64,000 bases of DNA, taken from positions 35,001 through 99,000 of the forward strand of contig JAEMWC010000459.1 of the NCBI GenBank assembly GCA_016490735.1, written 5' to 3'. Position numbers and translations under genes: made by a program. Source of the stretch: Pachyseris speciosa. Taxonomy: Eukaryota > Cnidaria > Anthozoa > Scleractinia > Pachyseridae. A model generated the notes under the pieces. That model saw nothing but the letters and a program-made list of their open reading frames with translations. It was not told the DNA's origin and searched no databases. Of this stretch, positions 42,973-54,143 are shown piece by piece. Each line of letters begins with the position of its first letter. Position 1 is the stretch's first letter.

Positions 42973-45900
42973 CTGCAAAAGTTAATAACAGCGCAGGTGT
43001 CAAGCTCTAGTTTAATGCATCGAACAGAAAACAAACCAAAATAGTGATAAAAATCGTCCAAAATACCTGTTGCAACACACGTTGCAGCAGAAGAAGTAAC
43101 AACAGGTAAGAAGAAGGATGACAGTCAAGGTTCCAGCTAATGCCATGAATGCGATTACTGCAAGAAAATGTAAGGAACGTCAAAGGCGAAAACGGATTTC
43201 CAGGTTCTTGACAATCTCGTACTCAGAGTCCTCGGGCTTTTTGATCAGCTGGTGGACGCCAGTAGAGACTCTGGTATAATGAATCGCCATTTTCCCAGAA
43301 AAACTGGGGTAAAACAGTGGAAGCCGTTTCGAGCCTCTTTTCCATTATCCCAGAGTCTCTCCTGGCGACTAACCACTGACCAAAGAGCCTGAGGACTCTG
43401 GGTACGAGATTGGGTTCTTGACAATGGAATAGTCCAGTTTCGAGTTCGCCATGACCGTTGAATAGACCCTTTTCATAATGGCGCCCGACAAATTATTCTT
43501 TTATTTTTATGATAATGAGCCCTACTAGCCTCGTCAGCATGTGCAAAATTCAATAGAATTTTTTCATTAAAGTGAGGTTAGTAGGGCTAATTAACACATA
43601 TACAAAAGAATAATTAAAATCGTCCGCCATTATGAAAAAGGTCTATAAAAGGACTGAGAACGCATTTGTACAGGGTTAGCCTCGACCTAAAGTAAAATAT
43701 TCACAAATACCGGCGGGAAGGTGCCGTAAATTTGAAAAGTAAACAAAAAGCCGTGCTGTAAACAGATCATATTTTCGCTGGAATTTGTGAATATTTTACT
43801 TTAGTTCGAGGCTAACCCTGTACAAATGCGTTCTCATTACCTTTATTCAGCGGTCATGGCGAGCTCGAACTGGACTATTAAGGGAACCATTGTGGTGCAA
43901 AGTGCTTGTGATGGACTAAGCCCCGTGATCGAAAAGGGGATGCATGTTCATTTTTCAAGTGAATAAATTAGACTACACCAAGGCACTACCTGTTTTCGGT
44001 CTTTGACTGTTTGCTATTAAATAGTCAAATCGTATCTCCATTGTTAGTTGGCCTTCAAACACTGAACGGGAAGATGCACTACAAAATTCTGCTTGGCTTA
44101 ATGTATTAAAACAGCCCCCATTCTCTGCTTTTAAGTAAACGTAATTTTGTAGAAATGACTTTGTTGAACTTAGCTAAAGGTTGTCAAATCTGACGGGGAA
44201 AAATATCACTCAGCTATATATCGCTCTCCGTGATCTACCAGGACGTTTTGCCACGTGATTCACAGTATAAATCACTTGACAAAACGTCACTTGATAAAGG
44301 TTCCGTGATGGAATCGAAAGCTTATGCGTTGTAAAAGTTTCTATCCTGATTTTGGAACATCGGTTTAGGTTCAATCTGTGATAAGACAGGATCAAGTAGA
44401 TCCTTCTTTAACAAAATACTCAGTTCTCCGTTTCGTGTTTAGGCCGATTAGAAGCCAGGTAAAAATGGGCCATAATGTAATAAAGTAGCTTGAAGTGATT
44501 TCCACTTTTCTCCTATAGTTCGCTTTTCGGAAGTTGTTACCCCCTATATCATCGTGATACATTTTTTTATATAATCCCAAAAAATTAAACGTGCTTACAA
44601 ACTGAATTCCACGGCTCATCCACTATTAACGTTTTTATCTCTCCGTCCTCTGGTGGGAAAGTACCTATAAGAAATTAGATGTTATAGAATATCCAGTTAA
44701 AATGTCATCTAACAATCTCTCACTTAGTACGCGCGCTCTGATTGGTCAATTTGGGGGGACGTATGGTACAGTACGGCCCATATTACTTCAACTAGCTTTC
44801 TTTCCCGGTCGCCGGATTAACCTATCTTACATCTTACTATCCTCGTTTTCTCGGTCCGTACTGTAAATTACAGACCCTCGTTTTTTCCCGTTAATTAATG
44901 GCCCGTGCGCTTCGCGCTTGGGCCATAAATCAACGGGAAAAAACTCGCTCCGTAACTTCAGTACGGACTTCGAACTCGGTTAGTAAGAGGTATTTATAGC
45001 TACTTTATGTACATATGCACCTATTTCGGACATTTCGATAACTGTTTGCAGATAATAATACTGAACAAATCGGTGATAATTTGATGTCAATCGAAGGGGA
45101 AATTTTGGCCTCGTTGTTTTCAAAAAACAATATATAAAATGAGTATGTGAATGATCATCATAGTTATGAACACTACTCAAGCAGTAGTGAAAATAAAGCC
45201 TGAGAAAAATGCAGGCTTTATTTTCACTACTGCTTACGGTTGTGTCCATAACTGCAATGATCTTTCACATACCCATTCTTTAATCCGCAGTTTCAAATAT
45301 ATGATTTTCATATATTCATTCTCAAATATATAAAATGTAAAAGCCAAAGCCAAGACATTTTCCTCTCGGATAGTTCACTGAGGTTTTAAATATAAATCGA
45401 ACGTCATGACCAATTTCCTCTACTGAAATGGAATGTCATTAACACATTTCATCGGCCCCATAGAAACTGGCTGACATTACAATCACAATACATAGCAAGC
45501 TAGAGCTGGTCTTTGCTTACTTGTAGCACATCCAAACACTGACGCCTGCATACAAGGCTGCTCTTTAAATGCAATTGGATGAAAGCGAATGTACTGAGCT
45601 GGGCTTGTCATCTTGAGATCGTTGAAACCAAGGGAAGTTGGATTCGTATTGCCTGGAAATTCCTGGGATGCAATACATAATTTAAATTAAACAAACAAAA
45701 AACAAACAAACAAGCAAGCAAACAGATCTAAACGAAAACAAAATCCAGAGGCGAGTAAATCACATGTAACCATGGTCATGATTCATTACGAAGAAGGTTT
45801 GCGTTCTTACATTAGCTTTGCTCTGCTAAAATCAGCCAGGAAAGCCTTTCTCAGAAGTCTGACCAAGAATCAACAGTAAGGAAAACTGACGTATATGTCT

Positions 45901-47367
45901 GGTAAATATTTCAGACAGGACATAAACTGATGGAAGGCGAACTCGTACAGCTGATGGATACAAAATACTTGCCTTTTTCTGCCCCTCCTCCATATATTCA
46001 GTATAGTTCCGACCATCAATGCTGACTGAGATAAAATACTTTGTCACCCAGTTTTTCTCGTTATCTTTTTCCTGACCTTTTGTGGCAACACGTAAAACCA
46101 CGACCGGTGTTCCTGTTACGACGTAAATGTGACAAGGATTAGTCGCTGGCTTACGTAGGGAATATATACAAACAGCATCATTCTTTCGCTTCGGGGCAAC
46201 ATCCAAGGATTGATATCGAACATTGTTTTCTGGGTAGAGAGAAACAGGTACTACTTCACAATGACTCAGTCAACTCAGGGTATGGCGACGATTCCATGGA
46301 CGTATATAATTTTGCAAACCACCAGAAGTAAAGGCACCAAAAGCAAATGCAAGAGGTACTATAAGTAATAAGCACAGACTAGACGTTTGAAGCTGACCTG
46401 CGTTATCGTGGGTTAAATATTTCATGCAGGATACAAGAATGCTGCTCGCAAAATGTTCAGTCTAGGGTAATCATATGGTATTATTAAACAAAAGGGCGAA
46501 GTATAACTTTGGGTGCAATGATAATGATGACAATTATGACGATGATGACGACGACGACGACGATGATGATGATGACGATGATGATGATGACGATGATGAC
46601 GATGACGATGATGATGTGATAAACCTAGGGTGTAGAGGGTTGGTGTTTATGTGGTTTTCACACTGCGAGCGTGAAGCATTATCTTCTTGACTGTCCTCTT
46701 TATTTTGCCCTCAGAACAAAACTGCTCTCCTCTGCTTGTGCATACTTGCCGAGAGGTGGACAACTATGCCTGAATCACAATTAATTTCTGTTTTCCTGTT
46801 CGGTGCGCCCTTTCTGCCGCTGAAACAAAATAGTGACTTTTTTTTTTCATATCCATTTTTCTCTTTGCCGTTTCTGCCCCAATCTAATTTAATGTCTTGG
46901 TGAGCACTGTAACTCTTAGGGCCAACTTTGCCAGTAAATATATTTTAATAAATAATGATAATGGTGATGATGATGGCCAACTCGTAAAAAAGAAAAGTAC
47001 AGTTCTCCGACCTGGAGTCAAAGTATTATGATGCTATACGAATCTCTTGAAAGCTGGACCATTAAACTGGGTTAAGTTCCTGTGACAAACCGCATACTGC
47101 CAGGATCAAAACAATGAGGCAAATATGATAGAAACGTTTAAGTTTAAGCCTGGTGAATAATGAAAAGAGGGTATATAAGTAGGTGGAAAACACATTTACC
47201 TAAATCAATCTGTAGATAACCACCGACATCATCAGGATCGCGGCACCAAGCAATTGGTGATGACCCAGGATTTGATGTATTAAGCCTCGCGAGATGAGCA
47301 GACTGGATGGCGCTTGATGCACTGAAGCTTGTGTCATTGAGCGCGCCGATTTCACCGCATCCTGAAA

Positions 47368-47398
<31 letters not shown>

Positions 47399-50300
47399 AG
47401 GACGAAGATGGAGAGACGGAGGGAGGATTGACGGAGGAAAGGACAAATGAATGTATGGATGCATGCATGCATTGCATGCATGGACGAAGGACGGACGGGA
47501 AAAAAGGAGTATGGAAGGATGGATGGGTGGATAAATGGATGGATGGATGGATGGATGGATGGATGGAACATATTTATTTATTGAACTGCTGGTGAAAGGC
47601 TGATGGTGCGAAAGATCATCGCAGTTATAATAACGCTTTCAGGAGTCACTTCAGTAACTCAGTGTCATGGTATACATTCAGTGTAAAATTTCATTTTTTC
47701 ATTGTGGGACCGAAACACTTATAACCATCAACATAAAGTATGTGCGGAGCTTTGTCCCTCTGCCCTATTCTATCTTCTGCTAGGCTATAATAATTTTGTC
47801 GTCGTTTCAAGGGCTATTGGGTGTAAAAACCAGAAAGGATTTGGATCTCGAAGCAGGAAAGCACTACTACTTAGGAAATCTGGAAACAAAATGAAAAACA
47901 CATACACAAAGAAGTAAACCAAAACCAAACATACAAAAGCAAAAAAAAAAAAAAAAGAAAAAAAATTCAACAAAATAAAACAAAACAAAAATAAACCGAA
48001 CCAAACACAAATTAAAACCTTTCTGTCTAATTTGGAACGATTTCCTGCGCTTTACCACTCTTCTTGAATGAAACACAACATTTTGTTCACTGTTTCTCTG
48101 TTTCAGACAAATCCAAACCCGATGTATTCGTTTATTTATATATATAAATCTATATATATATTTACAGAAGGCCAATGGTAATCATACGAACGCTTTGACG
48201 CGTTTTACACAGAAACGCTTACTTGAGCAGTTTCGATCCAAACAGTTTTCTCTTTCTTTCGTTTCTCCTTCACATGTCTTCCCACCATGGGCTGGTATGG
48301 GGTTGTTACAGACTCGCGTACGCATCTTAGTCCCTCTACCACAGGTTTTACTACACTGCGTCCATGGACTCCAGGGAGACCAGTTTCCATCTCTTGGTTC
48401 TGTTGAGAGACAAGTAGAATATGAAATCTGAGGGAACGTTTTCTGTGTGCGTGGTGGTTAATGAACTTAGTGAGAGAATAACCGAGTTTCAAATTTTAGT
48501 TTAAAGTAGGCTTTTCCAACCAACAGTTGCAAAACGCAAATGTAACTCTTCTTTGTAAAGTTATATACTAAGTTTTACATTCATAATAGTGTTGCCACTA
48601 ATTTGCCCATCAATTCCTGTTCAATTATCAACTTTCTGTAAAGCTGGTGGAGGTTTTGATTGTAACCGGGAAGAGTGGGGCTGATGTTCTTGTGTAATAT
48701 TCCCCAGTGGGGTGGGGGAATATTCAAAGTGATATAATATCCCCCGAGCATTACATCCAAAAGCAAACAAACAAATGGCTCTACCTAGTTGTAAGAACTT
48801 GCGAAACGTAAACAAAGAAAACAAAACATTCTAAACAATAGCGTATAGCAGAAAAATAGCTCATGAAACAAAAACAACCTCAGCTCGTCGGGTTCTTCCA
48901 CCGAGGTAAACCCAAATAAATGGACAAACAGAATCACTCAAACACCACAGCGTGTTAGTGTTCTGTGGGATTCGTTCAATGTTCCTTGTAAACAGCTCTT
49001 GGTCGTCTGCCACAATATCCCTCTTTGAAACTTTCTTTATACTCGTTTCAGTCTCACTCTTCCGGTTGTTCAAAGTTAAACAACCTTCCGTCGCCTTTGC
49101 AATGCTAAATGTAGCGTTTTCCAGCTTGTTAGTCGATAACAATTCTTCAACCTCACTGCCTGTATTTACCGAACTACTGAAACCGATCTGCGCAAGAAAC
49201 AACTCGTCTCCTGAGTTCTTTTTGTCCTCTGAGTGAATGAACCTCTGACACGACGCAAAATAGGTCTGTGGTATAGGTGGTTTGCATCCAATCTCTAGAG
49301 ACACAGATGACAATGACGAAATGAACAAATGCTGGTGGACGAACAAAAGGAGCTAATGAGAGATCTATTGTCTTTGTCCACCAGCATGGCAGCGATGACG
49401 TAACGTGCGAACCATCTATAAGAATTCACCACGTAGAAATCCCAGTGCGTACTTTCGGTATTTTTTATTCTATTACTCCCTACCGGAGGTACAAAAACAT
49501 TCCGATATATGCATGGACAGAATGCTTTGTTTGTAATTGGCGTGTAAACCTCGCCCATTTGGAATATAAACTGGTTAATTTTACGCCCTCGGTGAATAAA
49601 TCACGTATTCCTTTGTTGCCTAAACAAACAAACATCTGTTCTGAATTGTCTTTAACTGTTGTTCTTGTTGTTGATATGTAAGCTTTAAGCCGCGTGCAAA
49701 CGGGAAATGTTTGGTGACCAAAGACCAAACACTTAACAGTTTGCCCACCTCGTTTCGTATTTCATGCTCGACTGAAGTTTGGTACTGTTTGATAACCGTT
49801 TGGCCATGGCTTCAAACATAAACACGTTTGAACACCAAACAATGTTTGCTGATGTTTGGTCACCAAACATTTCCCGTTTGGCCAAGAGTTTCACTAAATC
49901 TCTGCTGCCAAGATTAGGATCGGATATCATTGCAGTAATTATTAACGCCCATCTTCACCCAAACTGATTTGCGCGCTTGGTTTTTGTGCTTTGAAAGACT
50001 CTTTAGGAAATATTCCACAAAGTAAGGAGAAAAATATCCAAATCAAGCATTAAAACACTAAGGCAACGATAACTGTTAAAATTAATCTCTACTTAACTGG
50101 ATTCTGCTGGTTACAATAGCTGGTGATTATAACAGATTTTCTGTCTGTGCAAAAATGAGAGCAGCGCCCAATGCATTTTTGGTGAACATGGCTCTTTATG
50201 CAAGTTACCTGGAGGTTGTGTGATTGTATTTTGGGGTGACGTAGCTGTCGGTGATGGCGTTATTGCCGGCAATGACGCAGTAGTCGGTGGTGACGCAGTT

Positions 50301-53300
50301 GCAGGTGTGGATGTAGTTGTTAGTGGTGATGTTGTCGTCGGTGATGACACAGTAGTCGGTGGTGAAGTAGCTGTTGCTGGTGACACCGTCGTTGGTGGTG
50401 ATGTAGTCGTCGCTGGCAACGAAGTTGTTGCAGGTGTTGAAGCTGAAACAAAGAGAGCACTGCAGCATGAAGAATGGAAATATAATTCTTCCACATATGA
50501 CACAAATTGCATACTGGCTGTAGGCTTGTTTGTGTGTTCTTTCGTCGGTTTCCTTGTTTATTTAATTATTTATTTGTTTACGTATTATACTTGAACATAC
50601 TTGGGCATGGTTGTGTGTTACACGACTTCGTCTCAGACTTGCTTCCTGGGCAATCCTGCCCACCGTATTGGGGAAATGGTTCCGAACACGTGCGAGAACG
50701 AGTCTGTGCCCCTCCATTGCAAGGTTTGTCGCAATTAGACCAGCCTGACCACTCGCTCCAGCCACCGTGAACTAGAATAGAAGCAGACGAGGAGAGTTTG
50801 AAATGGTGTCCCAAAACCTCTCATGAAAGTTACTAAATCGACTGGGTAAGTTACTTATTATTACGGGCAGACGGCTGGCGGGCGGATATCGATGGATTGA
50901 TCGTCCATTAATATGGTTATTCTTTCATTCACCCAATCAATCAATCAATCAATCAATCGATTGATAGATCGATAATTAATTAATTCATTCATTTTCTCTT
51001 GCATTCAAACATTCAACCACTTGCTCATATATCCATTCATTCATTCATCCATTCATCCATTCATCCATTCATCCATTCATCCATTCATCCATTCATCCAT
51101 CCATCCATTCACCTATTCATTCATTCGTCTAGTTTTATCCATTTTCTCATTGATTTATTTGGAATTATTGAAAAAATTACTTCTGCTCGACATGAAGAGC
51201 TGCTATGAAAGCATCCAATCGAAGTGCAGGAAGTTGTAGCTTTGACTTCTTTCTTTATAATGATGATGAGAACAGAAATAACAATTCTATTGTACGTTCA
51301 AGGCTTATATAATATTATTTTATATTTTAGGTGCAAATTTCTTTTTTGATTTTATGATTGTGATCGACAACTGGATTCTCTATGGTTTCCTCATCAGGTT
51401 CCCTACTTCATATAAGACCATAGGTAATCAAAATCAATAATTAAAAAAAAAGATAAAGCCTTATCAGGGTTCGAACATTGCACAGTTCTCAGAGAAGCAA
51501 ACGATCAAAAAAAAAAAAGACGTGACGAGCAGCATATCGTGAATTTATGTTGCACGAATTCTTTTTTCGGTCTGTGAACATTATCTGTGCGGGCAGTACT
51601 TCTCCGATTACTAAGTCATAAACTAACCAATATTTCAAGAGTTTAAGGGTCACTTAACGAGTTGTGATTGCGTGTGAGTTTTATGGGGCTTTATTGTACA
51701 TGTTCCTCATTTCAATGATTTACTCACAGGCGAGAATCACGCTACGTTTTAGTGACGATGTTCTGTTTAAAGCAAGTGTAATCCTGTTGTTTTTCTACTG
51801 ATTTTTCTGTCAAGACACGTCCTCAGTTTTATTGGTTTGACGGTTTCACAATGTGTGATGTCCTTTGTCTTTGCTTTAAAATCGTTCCAAATGGGCATTG
51901 TTAGGAATACGTTTTTTGTTAGGGAAAATACGCCATGTTCCCATATGACAACTTATTGTAAGTCAACGGTCATTTGCAATATACACTACCCAAAAAAATG
52001 ACTACCCGTTTCTATCTTAACGCGCTTGGAATTGTGTAGTGTATTCATGTTGGCTTCCACGTCTGTTTTTAATCGGTTTCGGATGCTCTTGAAATTGTAG
52101 CGAAATCTAAAATAGCTCTGTATGAAGTAAACCGACAAATCATTTACTTTAGCAATATATGACTTAAGTTCGTTCAAGTTCATATTGATCATGAGTGACT
52201 ATTTAACCACAAGCATGAACCTCAACAAGGAACGTGCATGGCTGTCTCTTTTCTCCTACGTGATCGACTCTGAAGTAGTTATTCTTAAGGCTACTTTTGT
52301 TTTGTTTTGTTTTGTTATTGTTATTTTTTATATGGTACAAAACGGTATGGTCTCCAGCAAAAAAATATATATTTATGTCAACACTATGAGATTCAGTCCT
52401 GAAAATTTTTTTTAGTTTGGTTACGCACTCATGTTTTGCACTTCACTAATATCAACCAAGAAATATGTAACCGCATCTTCCAGCTAGAAGATAAGCTGCT
52501 GACTTTGTAATCTGAAAGAAAACGACCGCACATATATTGTTCACAGACCAAAAACAAATTCGTGCAACATAACTACAAGCTGCTGCGTGTCATGTTCTCC
52601 CGTTCTGCTTCTTGAACTGGTTTGGGAAACTTTCGAACCCTAATAGGACATTAATTTTTTGGATTATTGAATTTTGATCATCTATTATGATCATATATTA
52701 AGTAGCAAACCTAAGGAGGAAATATAAAAGAGTTTAATTGCCAATCACAAATATAAAATTGAATTAAAATTGACAGACAACTTATATTGGAGTAGTAATT
52801 TTTGTTCTCATTAACATTAAGATTTAATTAATGAATTGTACTTAAAATGGCCATTAGCAGCCGTTTTTATTTTGAATTGTCATTTTAGTCAATAAACTTT
52901 AATTGCGTAAATAGCTGTAAGATGTTCTGCATCGGTGTCTTTTTTAAGGGGTTGCTTTTTATCACAAATTGCCGACGTTCATTTAAATTTATCACGTTTC
53001 CACCGAATATGTATTCAGAGCCAAAAATCACTTCTTGTAGGGTACATACCTATTTTGCATTTTTTGCTGTATTTTTGAAAGTTATCAATCAAAGCATAAG
53101 TCATTTTTAAACGACAGCACACATCGAAACCTCATCAAATTTTAAAGCACTCAGAAACCGCCGACATCAGATTGAGCAAGCGGTTTAGTTACAAACGTAT
53201 ATCAAAAATATTGTTAAATTCCTTTTTTTCCCATCAATCTTCAGCTAAGAGAATTTGTCCGCATTCACCACTGAAACATCTTACAACATCGTCAGACAGA

Positions 53301-54143
53301 AATAAACGGACAATAAACAATAATTAATGAATTAATATTTTTCCTAGCTCTTCTAGTTTTAACGCCATTCCCATTCCCCAAGTCATAAGAATAATGACGA
53401 ACCATTACAAAAATAACAAAGAGAAATAACACATGTCTCTTTCCCATCTTAGAACTGAGATACCTCCATCGCTTCATGCCGTGTGCTTATGAAGTGGAAC
53501 TTCAATAATTGTGAATTTCAAGAGTGAAAAGTTCAACGAAATTTCCCTGGATTGTTGTTGTTGTTGTTTTAACCACTACTCTTTTTTTCCAAATTCTGTA
53601 GAAAGTGTAGGTGCTCAAACATCCATGGGTTCGGATTTAAAGCAAGACTTTTCACAGCCTACACTAAATTGCCAAAAGGTCAATCTAATTGTCCTTTTTT
53701 TCGGGAAAGATGAAATATCAAGGAAGGAAGTAAGGGAAAAAGGAAACACTATAATCTGGGCCGTAGCCAGACGAAATCTTCACGGGGTCAATACGTACAA
53801 AAAAAAAACGCCTATTTAATATTCGTTTACTATTTAGGAACATATTCGTTTAATATTTAGGAACATGAAGAAGTGCTTTTACGCCTCTGTAAGAATACAC
53901 AGACTGCTTATACTCTTCGTTAAGACACACATCAAGGGAAAATTGAAAATATGGTGTAAATTCCATCTTTTTTTTTGCCGAGGCAAATGCCTCGCTTCGC
54001 TTCATACTAGCTACGGCCCTAATAATTATCAAACAAACAACGGAAAACCAATTACCTGGCGGATTTGGCATAGCACCTGCTTTTGTAGACAAACAAATTA
54101 AAGTTGTCAAAGTAAAATGGAGATATCCAATACTGCAAAACAT
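40946..54143 (-). CDS. Gene B: coadhesin-like transmembrane protein, convergent paralogue of gene A (12 exons, about 740 aa)
   Basis: Exons read on the minus strand: 54143-54056, 50771-50601, 50442-50209, 48399-48223, 47361-47200, 46112-45973, 45662-45521, 44664-44599, 43157-43067, 42972-42842, 42125-41870, 41510-40946 (2,223 nt, frame kept throughout). Order: signal peptide, TSP1, mucin-like stalk, TSP1, F5/8C, linker, transmembrane helix, cytoplasmic tail. All introns are GT-AG except the one after 45973, which is GC-AG. A possible extra exon at 49294-48902 also keeps the frame. The discoidin-to-tail part matches gene A exon by exon. Least certain is exon 1, 3.3 kb from exon 2. Confidence 0.78.
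42485..42810. repeat. Degenerate tetranucleotide tract with inverted halves
   Basis: The first half is rich in GAAC/CGAA, the second in GTCC/GTTC, so the second half is roughly the inverted complement of the first. Could fold as an imperfect hairpin of about 150-bp arms. Lies in the gene B intron between tail exons 10 and 11. Confidence 0.8.
43067..44664 (-). CDS. Gene B exons 8-9: juxtamembrane linker and transmembrane helix
   Basis: Exon 44664-44599 (66 bp) encodes an acidic linker and ends in phase 1 with T|GTAAGC, like the 60-bp linker exon of gene A. Exon 43157-43067 (91 bp) encodes the helix ([17 protein letters not shown]) followed by the cysteine cluster [11 protein letters not shown]. 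The intron between them is packed with nested foldback elements. Confidence 0.82.
43208..43413. repeat. Foldback next to the nested MITEs
   Basis: CAATCTCGTACTCAGAGTCC at the left end and the inverted GGACTCTGGGTACGAGATTG at the right end, with further pairing inside (GAGACTCTGG / CCAGAGTCTC). Ends about 15 bp before the next element. Confidence 0.7.
43428..43880. mobile_element. MITE interrupted by a second MITE, in a gene B intron
   Basis: Outer inverted ends AATAGTCCAGTTTCGAG and CTCGAACTGGACTATT; arms continue through GTACAGGGTTAGCCTCGA and its complement. The left arm is split by a second element at 43465-43643 (ends GACCCTTTTCATAATGG, flanked by TA). Removing it restores the symmetry of the outer arms. 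Confidence 0.75.
44850..44970. repeat. Palindromic repeat in a gene B intron
   Basis: TTTTTTCCCGTTAATTAATG and its complement CATAAATCAACGGGAAAAAA (one gap) surround a GC-rich loop (GCGCTTCGCGC); outer GTCCGTACTG pairs with CAGTACGGAC. Similar palindromes are frequent in this window. Confidence 0.7.
45521..47361 (-). CDS. Gene B exons 5-7: discoidin (F5/8 type C) domain
   Basis: Exons 47361-47200, 46112-45973 and 45662-45521. First: [18 protein letters not shown]. Second: VLRVATKG...[13 protein letters not shown]. Third: [19 protein letters not shown]. The middle exon ends AAG|GCAAGT, a GC-AG intron with an otherwise perfect donor; gene A has GTTAGT at this point. The acceptor of the first exon abuts an (AAAT)n tract. 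Confidence 0.88.
46521..46617 (+). repeat. (GAT/GAC)n microsatellite
   Basis: About 97 bp of GAT and GAC triplets in the gene B discoidin intron. The long poly-Asp open frame over it is an artefact. Confidence 0.95.
47364..47570. repeat. (AAAT)n and (GGAT)n tracts beside gene B exon 5
   Basis: (AAAT)n at 47364-47398 lies immediately next to the acceptor of the first discoidin exon and serves as its polypyrimidine tract on the minus strand (TTTA repeats). A (GGAT)n-type tract follows at 47515-47568. Confidence 0.9.
48223..48399 (-). CDS. Gene B exon 4: TSP1 repeat 2
   Basis: A canonical TSP1 repeat in a 177-bp phase 1-1 exon: [17 protein letters not shown] with full Trp ladder and fucosylation site, [17 protein letters not shown] and a final CSS. 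Acceptor CAACAG, donor TCAA|GTAAGC. Confidence 0.88.
48902..49294 (-). CDS. Unrecognised candidate exon of gene B
   Basis: An open stretch of 131 codons in the minus-strand intron between the stalk and the second TSP1. It has a pyrimidine-rich acceptor (GTGTCTCTAG), enters in phase 1 as required, and has a phase-1 donor CTCG|GTGGAA, which is weak. Composition is protein-like with four Cys near each end ([23 protein letters not shown]). The end, LWC...VYLG, faintly recalls the end of a first discoidin exon. I recognise no domain. It could be a real extra domain or an old open frame by chance. Confidence 0.3.
49690..49885. repeat. MITE-like element with 25-bp inverted ends
   Basis: Ends AAACGGGAAATGTTTGGTGA (49699) and TCACCAAACATTTCCCGTTT (49859) are exact inverted copies; the middle repeats GTTTGG/CCAAAC motifs. 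Non-coding, in the gene B intron between exons 3 and 4. Confidence 0.75.
50209..50442 (-). CDS. Gene B exon 3: mucin-like Ser/Thr/Pro stalk
   Basis: One 234-bp phase 1-1 exon encoding 78 residues made almost only of Ser, Thr, Pro and Ala, in imperfect repeats of the type SPPTT and TPATT. It should be heavily O-glycosylated and form a stiff spacer. It sits where gene A has nine TSP1 repeats' hinge. Acceptor TTTCAG, donor CCAG|GTAACT. The DNA is a degenerate trinucleotide-rich tract, so allele length is likely to vary. Confidence 0.8.
50601..50771 (-). CDS. Gene B exon 2: TSP1 repeat 1
   Basis: A TSP1 repeat in a 171-bp phase 1-1 exon: [40 protein letters not shown]. The fucosylation threonine is Pro. 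It is most like repeat 3 of gene A in the sequence between the third and fourth cysteines. Acceptor ATTCTAG, donor CCAA|GTATGT. Confidence 0.88.
51030..51130 (+). repeat. (CATT/CATC)n tract
   Basis: About 100 bp of CATT and CATC tetramers in intron 1 of gene B. A short (AATC)n lies just before at 50936-50958. Confidence 0.9.
51462..52650. mobile_element. Non-autonomous DNA element with about 130-bp inverted ends, in gene B intron 1
   Basis: Left end CAGGGTTCGAA (51465) and right end TTCGAACCCTA (52635) are inverted; arms continue imperfectly through GTTGCACGAATT and GGTCTGTGAACA (51551-51585 versus 52540-52580). The middle of about 850 bp is AT-rich with no recognisable coding. Superfamily and target duplication could not be decided. 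Confidence 0.6.
54056..54143 (-). CDS. Gene B exon 1 (candidate): signal peptide
   Basis: The ATG at 54143 opens a hydrophobic secretory signal ([15 protein letters not shown], ending in a plausible A-x-A-like cleavage site) followed by MPNPPG, and ends at CCAG|GTAATT in phase 1, exactly the phase needed by the next TSP1 exon. Gene A's exon 1 likewise ends in a short NP.G stretch in phase 1. No other exon is visible in the 3.3-kb intron that follows. Confidence 0.6.

Noticed and set aside
46475..46690. Acidic poly-Asp protein, tempting because coral skeletal proteins can be Asp-rich.
   Set aside because: It is a GAT/GAC microsatellite in an intron, without signal peptide or splice context.
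53292..53477. Alternative signal-peptide exon for gene B on the minus strand (hydrophobic [14 protein letters not shown] start).
   Set aside because: It looks like a signal sequence, but the only nearby donor would leave phase 0, while the next exon needs phase 1. The candidate at 54143 fits the phase and has a better donor.
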